A stretch of DNA of 64,000 bases from Desulfofarcimen acetoxidans DSM 771. Lineage in GTDB: Bacteria > Bacillota > Desulfotomaculia > Desulfotomaculales > Desulfofarciminaceae. The stretch covers positions 1,116,001-1,180,000 of the forward strand of contig NC_013216.1 in assembly GCF_000024205.1 (NCBI RefSeq), written 5' to 3'. The translations under genes were made by a program, and so were the position numbers. Below are positions 53,304 to 61,141 of this stretch, piece by piece (position 1 is the stretch's first letter; each line of letters opens with the position of its first letter). The notes beneath the pieces are model-generated. The model was not told the DNA's origin. It made no database searches and saw only the letters and a program-made list of their open reading frames with translations.

Positions 53304-53621
53304 ATGTCTAACATATGTGATAGGCTGCTCAGGTATAGCGTTGGTCAAAGAGCATTCTTGAGTTTGAGAAACGGCAGCGTGATTACAGGGACTATTATCG
53401 GTAATTTCCAGAATAAGGTGCAAATCGGATTCCCTCTGGTTGTATATAACAGCTCAGGCACCAATGTTCTTACTACAAATACTATTGCCAACACTACTAA
53501 TGCTGTCATCGGTACACCGATTCCTTGGCTGGAGGTCTTTTGTGGAGAGATAATTGCCGCTTCAACCGGAAATATTGCTGTCACGGCATCGACGAGTACA
53601 ACAGTTACTGCCGTTTTATAG
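53304..53621 (+). CDS. Sm-like protein, longer form
   Basis: 105-aa protein with VGQRAFLSLRNGSVITGTIIGNFQNKVQIGFP at the start and WLEVFCGEIIAAS near the end, typical small-barrel strands, with a Thr/Asn-rich insert (NTIANTTNAVIG). ATG 53304 follows AGGAGGTAAG. Divergent from the minus-strand pair and probably co-expressed from the shared 180-bp region. Confidence 0.6.
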   Translation: MSNICDRLLRYSVGQRAFLSLRNGSVITGTIIGNFQNKVQIGFPLVVYNSSGTNVLTTNTIANTTNAVIGTPIPWLEVFCGEIIAASTGNIAVTASTSTTVTAVL

Positions 53622-53696
53622 TAGGTGGGAGATAGTTGCCGCTTCTTGTAGAAATACTGCTCATATGTAAAAGTTGAAAATAAAGGGGGAATATTC

Positions 53697-53909
53697 ATGT
53701 CCTGTTCAAATCCTTGTCAAGCGTTGTTTAATAAAACAGGTGACCTGATTAGAATAGGTTTGAGAAACGATCAAACGGTAACCGGCACTCTGGTCGGTAT
53801 ATTTAACAGAATAATTGTTTTTAACGCCGCAACCATCAGGGTAGGAACTTTGATATTTACCGCAGAATTTTTATGGGTTAATTGTAACGAAATTGAATGG
53901 TTTAACTAA
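53697..53909 (+). CDS. small Sm-like protein
   Basis: 70-aa protein: ALFNKTGDLIRIGLRNDQTVTGTLVGIFNRIIVFNAATIRVGTLIFTAEFLWVNCNEIEWF, the clearest small-barrel member of this cluster (strand-loop-strand with a G-x-L turn). ATG 53697 is preceded by AAAGGGGGA. A terminator follows (53927-53960). Confidence 0.6.
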   Translation: MSCSNPCQALFNKTGDLIRIGLRNDQTVTGTLVGIFNRIIVFNAATIRVGTLIFTAEFLWVNCNEIEWFN

Positions 53910-53926
53910 TTAAATATATAGTAAAT

Positions 53927-53960
53927 AAACCGGAAACTTCTGATATTCCGGTTTTCTTTT
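53927..53960 (+). terminator. intrinsic terminator after the small Sm-like gene
   Basis: AAACCGGAA (53927-53935) pairs with TTCCGGTTTT (53946-53955) followed by T-rich sequence. Confidence 0.75.
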
Positions 53961-54019
53961 TTCCCTATTTCTTGTATTATTAGAGCATGGTTTGATCGAA
54001 TAATTTATAAGGAGAGATC

Positions 54020-54721
54020 ATGAGCAGGCTTAAAGTCAAAATATTACCGGAGAATATTAACGGCAAAAAAGGCTATGACATAAGAATATTATCAAATACG
54101 GCTACCGTTCAGGATTATTTGGATGCTGTTAATAAAGCTATTGAAAACAATTGCTTTTACCGGAGCAGGGCGGTATCTATAACTGATTGTGCCGGTTGTG
54201 ATTTGTGTTGTGCTGAGAGAGCTCCTTTGACCTGGGTGGATTTATGCCGGCTGCGGGAATATTCGGGAGACAGTTCTGCCACAGTGCAGGCCTTATTGGA
54301 TAGATTTGGTTATGTGGTAGTAGATGGCCCGGTAGTTGATATTATGCTGAAAAGAGGACAGGATAATCGCTGTATTTTATTGGATCGAAAAACCAAGCTC
54401 TGTGCCGCTTATATGTTTCGCCCACTGGTCTGCCAAACATTTATTTGCTGTGCTCTTTCCCGGCGGGCCGAGCTATTGCGGGAGGCTGTTGTGAATAAGG
54501 GTGAAGATGAGTTGGTCAGGCAGTGGTTATGGGAAGCTAGAGCCAGTAAAAGAAACCCTCTTATTCATGAGGGATATCGTGCTAAACCGGATCTTCGGGA
54601 CTGGCCTTCCACTCCTTTTGCCGGGAGAGTTGGCTACCAGGAGGTGTTTTTGAAGGACATTTGTCCGGAAAAATTATGGCGGGAGCTAATTAAAAATGAG
54701 GAGAGGGATAGGAATGCTTGA
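54020..54721 (+). CDS. YkgJ-type cysteine-cluster protein
   Basis: 233-aa protein of the YkgJ (CxxCxxCC, putative zinc- or iron-chelating) family: CAGCDLCCAERAPLTW, CILLDRKTKLCAAYMFRPLVCQTFICC. The Cys pattern and RPLxC block match the family, sometimes linked to Fe-S or flagellar/methyltransferase modification, but the role is unsettled. ATG 54020 follows AAGGAGAGA. The stop overlaps the start of the next gene (ATG 54714). Confidence 0.85.
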   Translation: MSRLKVKILPENINGKKGYDIRILSNTATVQDYLDAVNKAIENNCFYRSRAVSITDCAGCDLCCAERAPLTWVDLCRLREYSGDSSATVQALLDRFGYVVVDGPVVDIMLKRGQDNRCILLDRKTKLCAAYMFRPLVCQTFICCALSRRAELLREAVVNKGEDELVRQWLWEARASKRNPLIHEGYRAKPDLRDWPSTPFAGRVGYQEVFLKDICPEKLWRELIKNEERDRNA

Positions 54722-54944
54722 TCTGAATATAGGAATAAAAGGTGAAGCCTCTATAACAGTTAGTGAGGACAATACTGCAGAGGCTTACGGCAGCGGCAGC
54801 ATACAGGTTTTTGCTACTCCGGCTATGATAGCTTTAATGGAGAACGCTGCCATGAACTCAGTTGAGACTTATCTATACCCTGAGCGGACAACGGTGGGAA
54901 CCAGGGTTGAAACCACGCATATTGCCGCAACACCTTTGGAATGA
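54714..54944 (+). CDS. thioesterase-like protein, N-terminal fragment
   Basis: 76 aa. LNIGIKGEASITVSEDNTAEAYGSGSIQVFATPAMIALMENAAMNSV is the N-terminal half of a hotdog-fold thioesterase of the FlK-like family. It stops with TGA at 54942-54944 just after VETTHIAATPLE, where family members continue with GMKVTAKAE... The missing piece is present in the next frame from ATG 54941. ATG 54714 has GGAGAGG just upstream and overlaps the end of the YkgJ gene. Confidence 0.65.
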   Translation: MLDLNIGIKGEASITVSEDNTAEAYGSGSIQVFATPAMIALMENAAMNSVETYLYPERTTVGTRVETTHIAATPLE

Positions 54945-55108
54945 AGGTAACAGCCAAGGCGGAATTGACTGCGGTGGAAGGGAAAAGGCTCCTTTTTAAA
55001 ATAGAGGCTTTTGATCAAAAAGAGCTTATTGGAGAAGGTACTCATGAGAGATTTATTGTGGAAAAAGAAAAATTTTTACATAGGGTTGCTGCCAAGAAAA
55101 ACGACTAG
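54941..55108 (+). CDS. thioesterase-like protein, C-terminal fragment
   Basis: 55 aa from ATG 54941: MKVTAKAELTAVEGKRLLFK and FDQKELIGEGTHERFIV complete the hotdog thioesterase started at 54714. The start and the previous stop overlap as ATGA (54941-54944). The two halves could be joined by a one-base change, so this is either a broken gene, a sequencing error or a genuinely split two-chain protein. Confidence 0.55.
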   Translation: MKVTAKAELTAVEGKRLLFKIEAFDQKELIGEGTHERFIVEKEKFLHRVAAKKND

Positions 55109-55210
55109 GAATCCAGTAAGAGTTGTCAGGGCTATTTACCTGATAATTCTGATATGATATAATCATTTTACTGCAGGTGTTTAATGATGCGAAGTATGGG
55201 GGTTGCTGTT

Positions 55211-55624
55211 TTGCGGATTACGGTTATCGACGGACAGGGAGGCGGCATAGGGAAAGCAATTACAGAAAAGTTGAGAAAAAACCTGCCCAAGGAAACGGAA
55301 ATTATTGCTTTAGGTACTAATGCTCTGGCTACTGCTTTGATGTTGAAAGCCGGTGCAAATGACGGGGCCAGTGGTGAAAATGCTGTGGTTCGAAGTGTTG
55401 CTGAGACAGATGTTATAATTGGGTCTTTGGCTATAATCGTACCTCATGCTATGATGGGGGAATTGACTCCGGCGATGGCCGAAGCCATTGCAATGAGCAA
55501 GGCGCCTAAAATACTCTTGCCCCTTAATCGTTGTGGTATTGATGTGGTAGGTGTATATGCAGAGCCTTTGCCTCATCTGATTGATCATATCTTAAAAAAA
55601 GTTAAGGATTTAATGGAAAAATAA
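55211..55624 (+). CDS. DUF3842 family protein
   Basis: About 137 aa. ITVIDGQGGGIGKAITEKLRK is a nucleotide-binding-like start, then LGTNALATALMLKAGANDGASGENA, IIGSLAIIVPHAMMGELTPAMAEAI and SKAPKILLPLNRCGIDVVGV, the DUF3842 pattern. TTG 55211 has GGGGG 8 bp upstream and gives the usual MRITVIDG start; ATG 55184 is an alternative behind GCAGGTG. Function unknown; adjacent to the cobalt/nickel transporter operon. Confidence 0.82.
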   Translation: MRITVIDGQGGGIGKAITEKLRKNLPKETEIIALGTNALATALMLKAGANDGASGENAVVRSVAETDVIIGSLAIIVPHAMMGELTPAMAEAIAMSKAPKILLPLNRCGIDVVGVYAEPLPHLIDHILKKVKDLMEK

Positions 55625-55909
55625 TTTTGTGCAGCAGGAATAAGCAAACTAGTGTCGAATAATTTTAGTAAATAGCTTTTAATTGTATCATGAAGGTACT
55701 AAGCTAAGTTATTTACAGTTCTGATTATTTCAATTTTTTAATTTAAATATGGATAAACAGGCCATGAAGGTCAAGCTTAAATATTAAGCTTCTTCGTGGC
55801 TTTTTATATTCATTAATGGTATTTTGCAGCTAGTTAGCTTAAAGGCATCATGTATTTATTTGATTAGGGTTTAAAAAGAGTCTTAAAAAATATATTAAGG
55901 GGGATGAAA
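55625..55909 (+). promoter_or_regulatory. cbiM leader with paired ATGAA-loop hairpins and attenuator
   Basis: Holds two copies of the same small hairpin: GTATC-ATGAA-GGTAC (55685-55699) and GGCC-ATGAA-GGTC (55760-55772, preceded by AAACAG). The second overlaps a terminator-like stem: GCCATGAAG (55761-55769) with CTTCGTGGC (55792-55800), and an inner AAGCTTAA/TTAAGCTT, followed by five T. The same arrangement precedes cbiQ. Covarying stems with invariant ATGAA loop suggest a metal-responsive RNA or protein-binding leader. No cobalamin or known NiCo riboswitch motif was found. Confidence 0.5.
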
Positions 55910-56566
55910 ATGCATATACCGGACGGGTTTTTAGATGTGAAGACATGGGTAAGCACCGGAGTGATAAGTGCCGGGGCTTTAGGTTACAGCATTAAGAAAA
56001 GCAAAGAATCCTTAAACGATCGTCAGGTGCCTTTATTAGGAGTTATGGCTGCTTTTATTTTTGCCGCACAGATGATCAATTTTCCGGTAGCCGGAGGTAC
56101 TTCCGGTCACTTGCTGGGGGCCGCATTGGCTGCAATTTTACTCGGTCCCTGGAACGCCTCAATTATACTATCCTCTGTTTTAATAATCCAGTGCCTTTTT
56201 TTCCAGGATGGCGGTCTGACAGCCTTGGGAGGCAATATTTTTAATATGGCCGTGGTAGGAGTGTTGACTTCATATCTGGTTTACCGGGGTATAACTTTGC
56301 TTAATTCTTCTAAAGCAACTAAAATAATAGCTTCTTTTGCCGCTGCCTGGATTTCTGTGGTAGTTGCTTGCCTGGCTGCAAGTTTGGAATTAGCTGTATC
56401 AGGCACAGCCCCTCTGAATATCGTGATCCCAGCTATGCTTAGCTGGCACGTGCTTATAGGTATCGGTGAGGGCATGATTACCGCAGTTGTAGTTTCAGTT
56501 GTCTCAGCTTATGGTTTTAGCCTGGAAGGGGGGAATAATTCTTATGAAAAAACTTCTGTTGGCTAG
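55910..56566 (+). CDS. cbiM: cobalt/nickel ECF transporter S component CbiM
   Basis: 218-aa membrane protein beginning MHIPDGFLDVKTW. The exact N-terminus matters, since the free Met-1 and His-2 bind the metal; ATG 55910 (SD AAGGGGG 6 bp upstream) gives this, not ATG 55904. Other blocks are GVMAAFIFAAQMINFPVAGGTSGHLLG and QCLFFQDGGLTALGGNIFNMAVVG. Takes up Co2+ or Ni2+ with CbiNQO. The next gene overlaps its end by 23 bp. Confidence 0.95.
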   Translation: MHIPDGFLDVKTWVSTGVISAGALGYSIKKSKESLNDRQVPLLGVMAAFIFAAQMINFPVAGGTSGHLLGAALAAILLGPWNASIILSSVLIIQCLFFQDGGLTALGGNIFNMAVVGVLTSYLVYRGITLLNSSKATKIIASFAAAWISVVVACLAASLELAVSGTAPLNIVIPAMLSWHVLIGIGEGMITAVVVSVVSAYGFSLEGGNNSYEKTSVG

Positions 56567-56849
56567 TTTTATTGTAGCCCTCTTAGTGGCTGCCCTTTTA
56601 TCGCCCTTTGCTTCGTCAAGTCCGGACGGCCTGGAGAGAGTAGCTGAGGATAAAGGGTTTCTGGAAAAAGGGGAAGGGCATAACCTTATCTCTTCTCCTC
56701 TACCTGACTACTTGATTCCCGGCATCAGTGACGAGAGGCTTTCTACCTCTGCTGCAGGTATTGCGGGAACCCTGATAACATTTGGCTTTTTGTATGGTTT
56801 TGGAAGAATGATAGCAAAAAAAGATAACCAGGGTAAAATGAGTGGTTGA
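56544..56849 (+). CDS. PDGLE/CbiN-like component of the cobalt/nickel transporter
   Basis: 101-aa protein with an N-terminal span (about 4-22), the family motif SSSPDGLERVAEDKGFL, and a second span (about 74-92). PDGLE proteins replace or are fused to CbiN/NikN and assist metal loading. ATG 56544 follows GGAAGGGGGG and overlaps the end of cbiM; translation is probably coupled. Followed by a terminator at 56869-56900. Confidence 0.9.
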   Translation: MKKLLLASFIVALLVAALLSPFASSSPDGLERVAEDKGFLEKGEGHNLISSPLPDYLIPGISDERLSTSAAGIAGTLITFGFLYGFGRMIAKKDNQGKMSG

Positions 56850-56868
56850 AAAATAAATAAAATAATAA

Positions 56869-56900
56869 AAATAAGCCGTGAAATATTTCACGGCTTATTT
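56869..56900. terminator. terminator after the PDGLE gene
   Basis: Perfect 32-bp palindrome AAATAAGCCGTGAAAT/ATTTCACGGCTTATTT with a T-rich flank. Confidence 0.85.
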
Positions 56901-57141
56901 TTATTATTTGAGAAGTGCTAAAATCTATATCTGAATAATTACAAAAAACAATTGTAATATTGCCACAATTGCCTTATAATAAGGTTAACTAAAGGTCATG
57001 AAGGCCTTTGCACGATGAAATAAAAAGATTTTAGTACAATTGCATATTTTAAAACAGGACCATGAAGGTTATTTAGGCGGCAGGAGCCCCTTTTGTTAAC
57101 TATGGTCTTTTTTGTTGTTATGCTATAAAGGAGTGGTAGTT
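56901..57141 (+). promoter_or_regulatory. cbiQ leader with paired ATGAA-loop hairpins and attenuator
   Basis: Contains AAAGGTC-ATGAA-GGCCTTT (56991-57009) and, after AAAACAG, GACC-ATGAA-GGTT (57058-57070). The second hairpin shares its 5' arm with a terminator, GACCAT (57058-57063) pairing with ATGGTC (57102-57107) followed by six T. So the same ATGAA hairpin pair and the same terminator logic seen before cbiM control cbiQO. This is not a known riboswitch class as far as I can tell. Confidence 0.5.
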
Positions 57142-57942
57142 TTGGATATACTGTTGGGAAAAGTAAAAGAAAATTCCCCTCTTTATAAAGTTGATGCTAG
57201 GGCAAAGGTTGTAGCTATTCTGATATTTATTGCTTTTACCTCTACTCTTCGGGCCTTACCCGTTTTGGGTGCCGCTGCTGTATTTATGCTGAGTCTGGCT
57301 GCAGCGGCTAAAATTACTCCTGGGATAATTTTAAAAAGATTGTTCTGGGTTATACCCTTTGCCGGTGGTATGATTGTATTTTTCCCTTTTATCATTCCCG
57401 GAGATGCTGTCTTTCAACTGAACTTTGGACTTTTTATTCTGACTGCCACTGACCAGGGAATATCTCATGCGGTTATGTTGTCTTTGAGGGTTTTTGTGGC
57501 TGTTATGGCTGTTACTTTGCTCGTGAGTACCACCAAATTTAATGAAATAACCCGTGCTCTGATTAGTTTAAAAGTACCGACAATTTTTGTCGAACTTATT
57601 GAGTTTACCATAAGATATATTTTTGTTTTGACAGATGAAGTTGCCCGCATGAAAACTGCCAGGCGGGCAAGGAACTTTCAAAATGGCGGATCACTTTTTT
57701 GCAGGCACACTTTCAAGACTTTAGGCAATTCTGTTGCTGTACTTTTTATCAGATCCTACGAGCGTGGCGAGCGCATATACAATGCAATGCTGGCCAGGTG
57801 TTATGCAGGTCATGTTAGGACGAATGAACAGTTATCAATGAGAACTGCTGACTGGTGCTGGAGTTTGAGTATTGCAGCAGCCGGTTTATGCTTAAGGCTG
57901 GTGGAGTTTGGAGGAGTTGTATGGCCAACATTATTGAAGTAG
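57142..57942 (+). CDS. cbiQ: cobalt/nickel ECF transporter T component CbiQ
   Basis: 266-aa transmembrane coupling protein: five to six spans and the two conserved cytoplasmic-helix motifs of EcfT/CbiQ (ARRARNFQNGG and RSYERGERIYNAMLARCY). TTG 57142 has AAAGGAG 8 bp upstream; earlier frames lack a ribosome site. The gene overlaps cbiO by 22 bp. Works with CbiM and the ATPase. Confidence 0.92.
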   Translation: MDILLGKVKENSPLYKVDARAKVVAILIFIAFTSTLRALPVLGAAAVFMLSLAAAAKITPGIILKRLFWVIPFAGGMIVFFPFIIPGDAVFQLNFGLFILTATDQGISHAVMLSLRVFVAVMAVTLLVSTTKFNEITRALISLKVPTIFVELIEFTIRYIFVLTDEVARMKTARRARNFQNGGSLFCRHTFKTLGNSVAVLFIRSYERGERIYNAMLARCYAGHVRTNEQLSMRTADWCWSLSIAAAGLCLRLVEFGGVVWPTLLK

Positions 57943-58751
57943 AGAATTTGTTTTACTGCTACAGGGATGGTACTAAGGCCTTAAAGGGTTTGTCGTTAAA
58001 TATTGAAGAAAACTCCAAAGTTGCCCTGCTGGGGCCTAACGGAGCGGGTAAGTCAACTTTTTTGCTGCATTTAAACGGTATCCATTTACCTCAAAAGGGT
58101 GCAATCAGAGTGCTGGGAAGTGAGATTAATAAAAAAACTGAGAAGTGGGTGCGCAGTCAGGTAGGTCTGGTTTTTCAGGATCCGGATGATCAGGTGTTTT
58201 CAGCTTCTGTTTGGGAGGATGTAGCTTTTGGTCCCGTGAACATGGGGCTCAGTCAGTCGGAAGTAGATGAAAGAACGGAAACGGCTTTACGTGCTGTGCG
58301 TATGTATGATTTCCGGGACAAGCCTCCTTATCACTTGAGTTACGGGCAGAAAAAGAGAGTTGCTATAGCCGGGGTGCTGGCCATGCGACCTCAGGTGATA
58401 GTTCTGGATGAACCAGTAGCCTATCTTGACCCAAAAGGTAAGGAAACTTTAATGGAAATACTGGATGGCCTGCATGCTGCGGGAACTACCGTAATGATAG
58501 CTACGCATGATGTGGATTTGGCGGCGGAATGGGCTAGTCAGGTAATTATAATTAAAAATGGTGTTACTCTAGCTGCAGGTGATAATTCGCTCTTAAACAG
58601 AGACGATATAGTTCAGGCAGCTGAGCTTAGATACCCTGTTGTTGCACAGATATTCAGGCAGCTGCCTGAACTGGGTTTAAGTAAATTGCCGCTGACAATT
58701 AAGGAAGCGGTCGAAACAATCAAAGAAATTTATTGTAAACAGGAGAGGTAA
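57921..58751 (+). CDS. cbiO: cobalt/nickel ECF transporter ATPase CbiO
   Basis: 276-aa ABC ATPase: Walker A LLGPNGAGKSTFLLHLNG, Q-loop VFQDPDDQVFS, signature LSYGQKKRVAIAG, Walker B VIVLDEPVAYLDP, switch His ATHDVDLA. ATG 57921 with GGAGGAG upstream. The DUF4198 gene follows after 2 bp. Confidence 0.96.
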   Translation: MANIIEVENLFYCYRDGTKALKGLSLNIEENSKVALLGPNGAGKSTFLLHLNGIHLPQKGAIRVLGSEINKKTEKWVRSQVGLVFQDPDDQVFSASVWEDVAFGPVNMGLSQSEVDERTETALRAVRMYDFRDKPPYHLSYGQKKRVAIAGVLAMRPQVIVLDEPVAYLDPKGKETLMEILDGLHAAGTTVMIATHDVDLAAEWASQVIIIKNGVTLAAGDNSLLNRDDIVQAAELRYPVVAQIFRQLPELGLSKLPLTIKEAVETIKEIYCKQER

Positions 58752-58753
58752 TC

Positions 58754-59338
58754 ATGAGCAGTCATATTTGGATGGAGCCTACCCATATGCACTTCCACAC
58801 CGGGCATGTGGCTCAAATTAAGCTGTACCGGGGAGAAATGATGCAGCCTCAGCCACTGGCAGACGTGGAAGCAGAATTGAAGCTGTACAAACCTGACGGT
58901 ACAGAAGAAAGACTTATTTCAGGAGAAATTAAGGATGACTACTATTTAATTAATTTTGAACCTGAAACGGAGGGTTTTTATACTCTTACTGCCAGGGACG
59001 TAAATGGTTGCTATGCTAAAATAATTGTTCCGGTAGGTCATCACCTTCAGGGTCCAGTTAATCCGGTTGGAGAAGATCTGGAAGTAACTCCTGATTTTGT
59101 GCAGGAATATCATTTAAAGGACATGATCAAGATTAGCGTGTCGGCTGCCGGAAATCCTCTGGCAGATGCGTCTATTAAGGCAACTTATCATTTTTATGAC
59201 GGTAATGATTATCCTTATACTTTTTTTGCTGACGCTAGCGGGCGGGCACAATTTATTTTTCCGGAAAAAGGCCACTGGATGTTTGCAGTGACCAGTGAGG
59301 GTCGTAGGGCTACTTATGTTGTTATGGGAGTAAGGTAG
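58754..59338 (+). CDS. DUF4198-like beta-sandwich protein of the cobalt/nickel operon
   Basis: 194-aa protein with two beta-sandwich repeats. The first 30 residues are His/Met rich (HIWMEPTHMHFHTGH), a plausible metal site, and the C-terminal part has GRAQFIFPEKGHWMFAV. It resembles DUF4198/NikM-type domains of metal transport, but there is no signal peptide or membrane anchor, so its location is unclear. ATG 58754 is 2 bp after the cbiO stop, in the same operon. Confidence 0.75.
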   Translation: MSSHIWMEPTHMHFHTGHVAQIKLYRGEMMQPQPLADVEAELKLYKPDGTEERLISGEIKDDYYLINFEPETEGFYTLTARDVNGCYAKIIVPVGHHLQGPVNPVGEDLEVTPDFVQEYHLKDMIKISVSAAGNPLADASIKATYHFYDGNDYPYTFFADASGRAQFIFPEKGHWMFAVTSEGRRATYVVMGVR

Positions 59339-59716
59339 ATAACTGAGAATGTTGTTGTGCAGGTATCTTTAAATAGTTTTATTTTCTTTTCTAAACTTCA
59401 GATGTTCTAAGGACTATATTTTAGAAACTGAAATAAGAGTCTCTTGATGTATGGCTTAGATTGCTTTCTTTGTGTGCAATCAGTCTGGTATTTGAATTGC
59501 GTTAGGTCGGCACTCCAAAGTGTTTTGAGATATTTTTTAAAAGGATGAACAGTATGTTTTCATACTGTTCGTCCTTTTAATGTTTTTTCACAGGTTTAAT
59601 TGTTTTGCAAGAGTAAAAAGTGGTATACTCTGTATGCAGCATAATATAACAGATATTCTCTTTGTGATTAATATTTTAACTGCAATTATCTGTCGCATTT
59701 TAGGGGGAAGTTTGTT
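59339..59716. other. gap between the Co/Ni operon and murT
   Basis: 378 bp without a gene. It holds a strong hairpin AAAAGGATGAACAGTATG/CATACTGTTCGTCCTTTT (59539-59578) that should end the Co/Ni operon, and a smaller one near 59459-59483. A plausible murT promoter lies around 59615-59650 (TATACT, TATAAC), not otherwise supported. Confidence 0.5.
59539..59578 (+). terminator. intrinsic terminator
   Basis: 18-bp stem with one mismatch (59539-59556 with 59561-59578) around TTTT. Confidence 0.85.
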
Positions 59717-61141
59717 TTGGGTTTAAGGCTAAGTATTGCTATAATGGCCGGTAAAGTTACTGCAATTGTCAGCCGGATTATGGGGTGGAAGGGTTCTTCT
59801 TTGCCCGGATTGGTGGCTAGGAAAATCTACCCTCGGGTTCTGGAGGAACTGGGTAAACAACCAAGGCTGGGTGTGGTGATTGTTACCGGTACAAACGGTA
59901 AAACAACTACTAATAATATGCTGGCCTGCATGGTTTCCGGCAGCGGTTATAAGATATTGCTTAACAGTGAGGGAGCTAATTTGATTACCGGGGTGACAGC
60001 TGGTTTTATCAAGGCAGCCAGTATCAAAGGAAAAACTAACTGTGATTATGCACTTTTGGAAGTAGATGAGGCTTCTTTTCCCAGGGTGGTTAATGAAGTG
60101 ATGCCAAAGGTTGTTATTGTGACAAATTTTTTTAGGGATCAACTGGATCGTTACGGGGAACTGGACACGACTATTTCTTTTGTGCAAAAAAGCCTGAACG
60201 GGCTTATGGGCAATAAAAAGGTAACTGACCAGGGGGTGCAACTGGTATTAAATGCTGATGATCCGCTGGTTGCTCAGTTTCAGAGAAAAACAGGCTGGCC
60301 TGCTGTTTATTACGGTTTATCCGGCAGTGGGCGAGTGTTTTCTGCCGGTTCCTATAGCCGTGAAGCCAAATTTTGTCCTTTTTGCGGTGAGGCTCTCATT
60401 TACGCATATTATCACTATAGCCAATTAGGGCTTTATAATTGTCCCGGTTGCAGCTACAGAAGGCCTGACCCTGATGTAGAGGTGAGCCATCTGCAATCAT
60501 TGCCGGATGGAACCGACTGCTTGGTCAGGTATAGCGGGGGCAGTACCATGCTTCATATCCCCACAGGCGGTTTTTATAATGTTTACAATGCACTGGCAGC
60601 TTTTACAGCCGGTCAGCTATTAAAATTGGATCCGGCTCAGGCGGCTGCCGCTTTGCGCCAATTTTCCCCTGCCATTGGCAGGATGGAGAGATTTTCTTAC
60701 AGGGGAAAACCGGTTATGCTTAACCTGGTCAAAAACCCGACCGGTTTCAATGAAAGTCTTTCTGCTGTACTGTCAGTGCCGGGACAAAAGGATCTTTTTA
60801 TAGCTATTAATGATAATGATGCTGACGGGAGAGACATCTCCTGGCTTTGGGATGTTGATTTTGAAATTCTTGAAGACAATCACCAGTCCTTCGGCAGTTT
60901 TATATGTTCCGGTCAGCGGGCTGAGGAGATGGCAGTTCGCTTAAAATATGCAGGTGTGCCGGGGGAGAAGATTTTTGTGGCCGGAGATCTGGGACAGGCA
61001 ATTAGCAGAGTACTGGAGGGGCAGGGTAGTTTTGTTTATCTCTTGTCTACCTATACAGCCCTTTGGCCAGTGCAAAAAATATTGCTGAATCAGGCTGAAA
61101 AGGGGGAATTGGATGCTCACCGTATGTCATCTGTATCCTGA
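59717..61141 (+). CDS. murT: lipid II isoglutaminyl synthase, Mur-ligase subunit MurT
   Basis: 474-aa Mur-ligase-like protein: VVIVTGTNGKTTTNNMLAC (ATP), LLEVDEASFPRVVNEVMPK, TNFFRDQLDRYGELDTT, a four-Cys zinc ribbon CPFCGEAL...CPGCSY (about residues 217-248), and the C-terminal NKNPTGFNES-type DUF1727 block. With GatD it amidates D-Glu of lipid II. TTG 59717 follows TAGGGGGAAG. gatD overlaps its end by 29 bp. Confidence 0.94.
   Translation: MGLRLSIAIMAGKVTAIVSRIMGWKGSSLPGLVARKIYPRVLEELGKQPRLGVVIVTGTNGKTTTNNMLACMVSGSGYKILLNSEGANLITGVTAGFIKAASIKGKTNCDYALLEVDEASFPRVVNEVMPKVVIVTNFFRDQLDRYGELDTTISFVQKSLNGLMGNKKVTDQGVQLVLNADDPLVAQFQRKTGWPAVYYGLSGSGRVFSAGSYSREAKFCPFCGEALIYAYYHYSQLGLYNCPGCSYRRPDPDVEVSHLQSLPDGTDCLVRYSGGSTMLHIPTGGFYNVYNALAAFTAGQLLKLDPAQAAAALRQFSPAIGRMERFSYRGKPVMLNLVKNPTGFNESLSAVLSVPGQKDLFIAINDNDADGRDISWLWDVDFEILEDNHQSFGSFICSGQRAEEMAVRLKYAGVPGEKIFVAGDLGQAISRVLEGQGSFVYLLSTYTALWPVQKILLNQAEKGELDAHRMSSVS

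Noticed and set aside
55625-57141. Cobalamin or NiCo riboswitch before the cobalt transporter genes
   Set aside because: I found no B12 box or NiCo core in either leader; only the unrelated ATGAA-loop hairpins and terminators are present.
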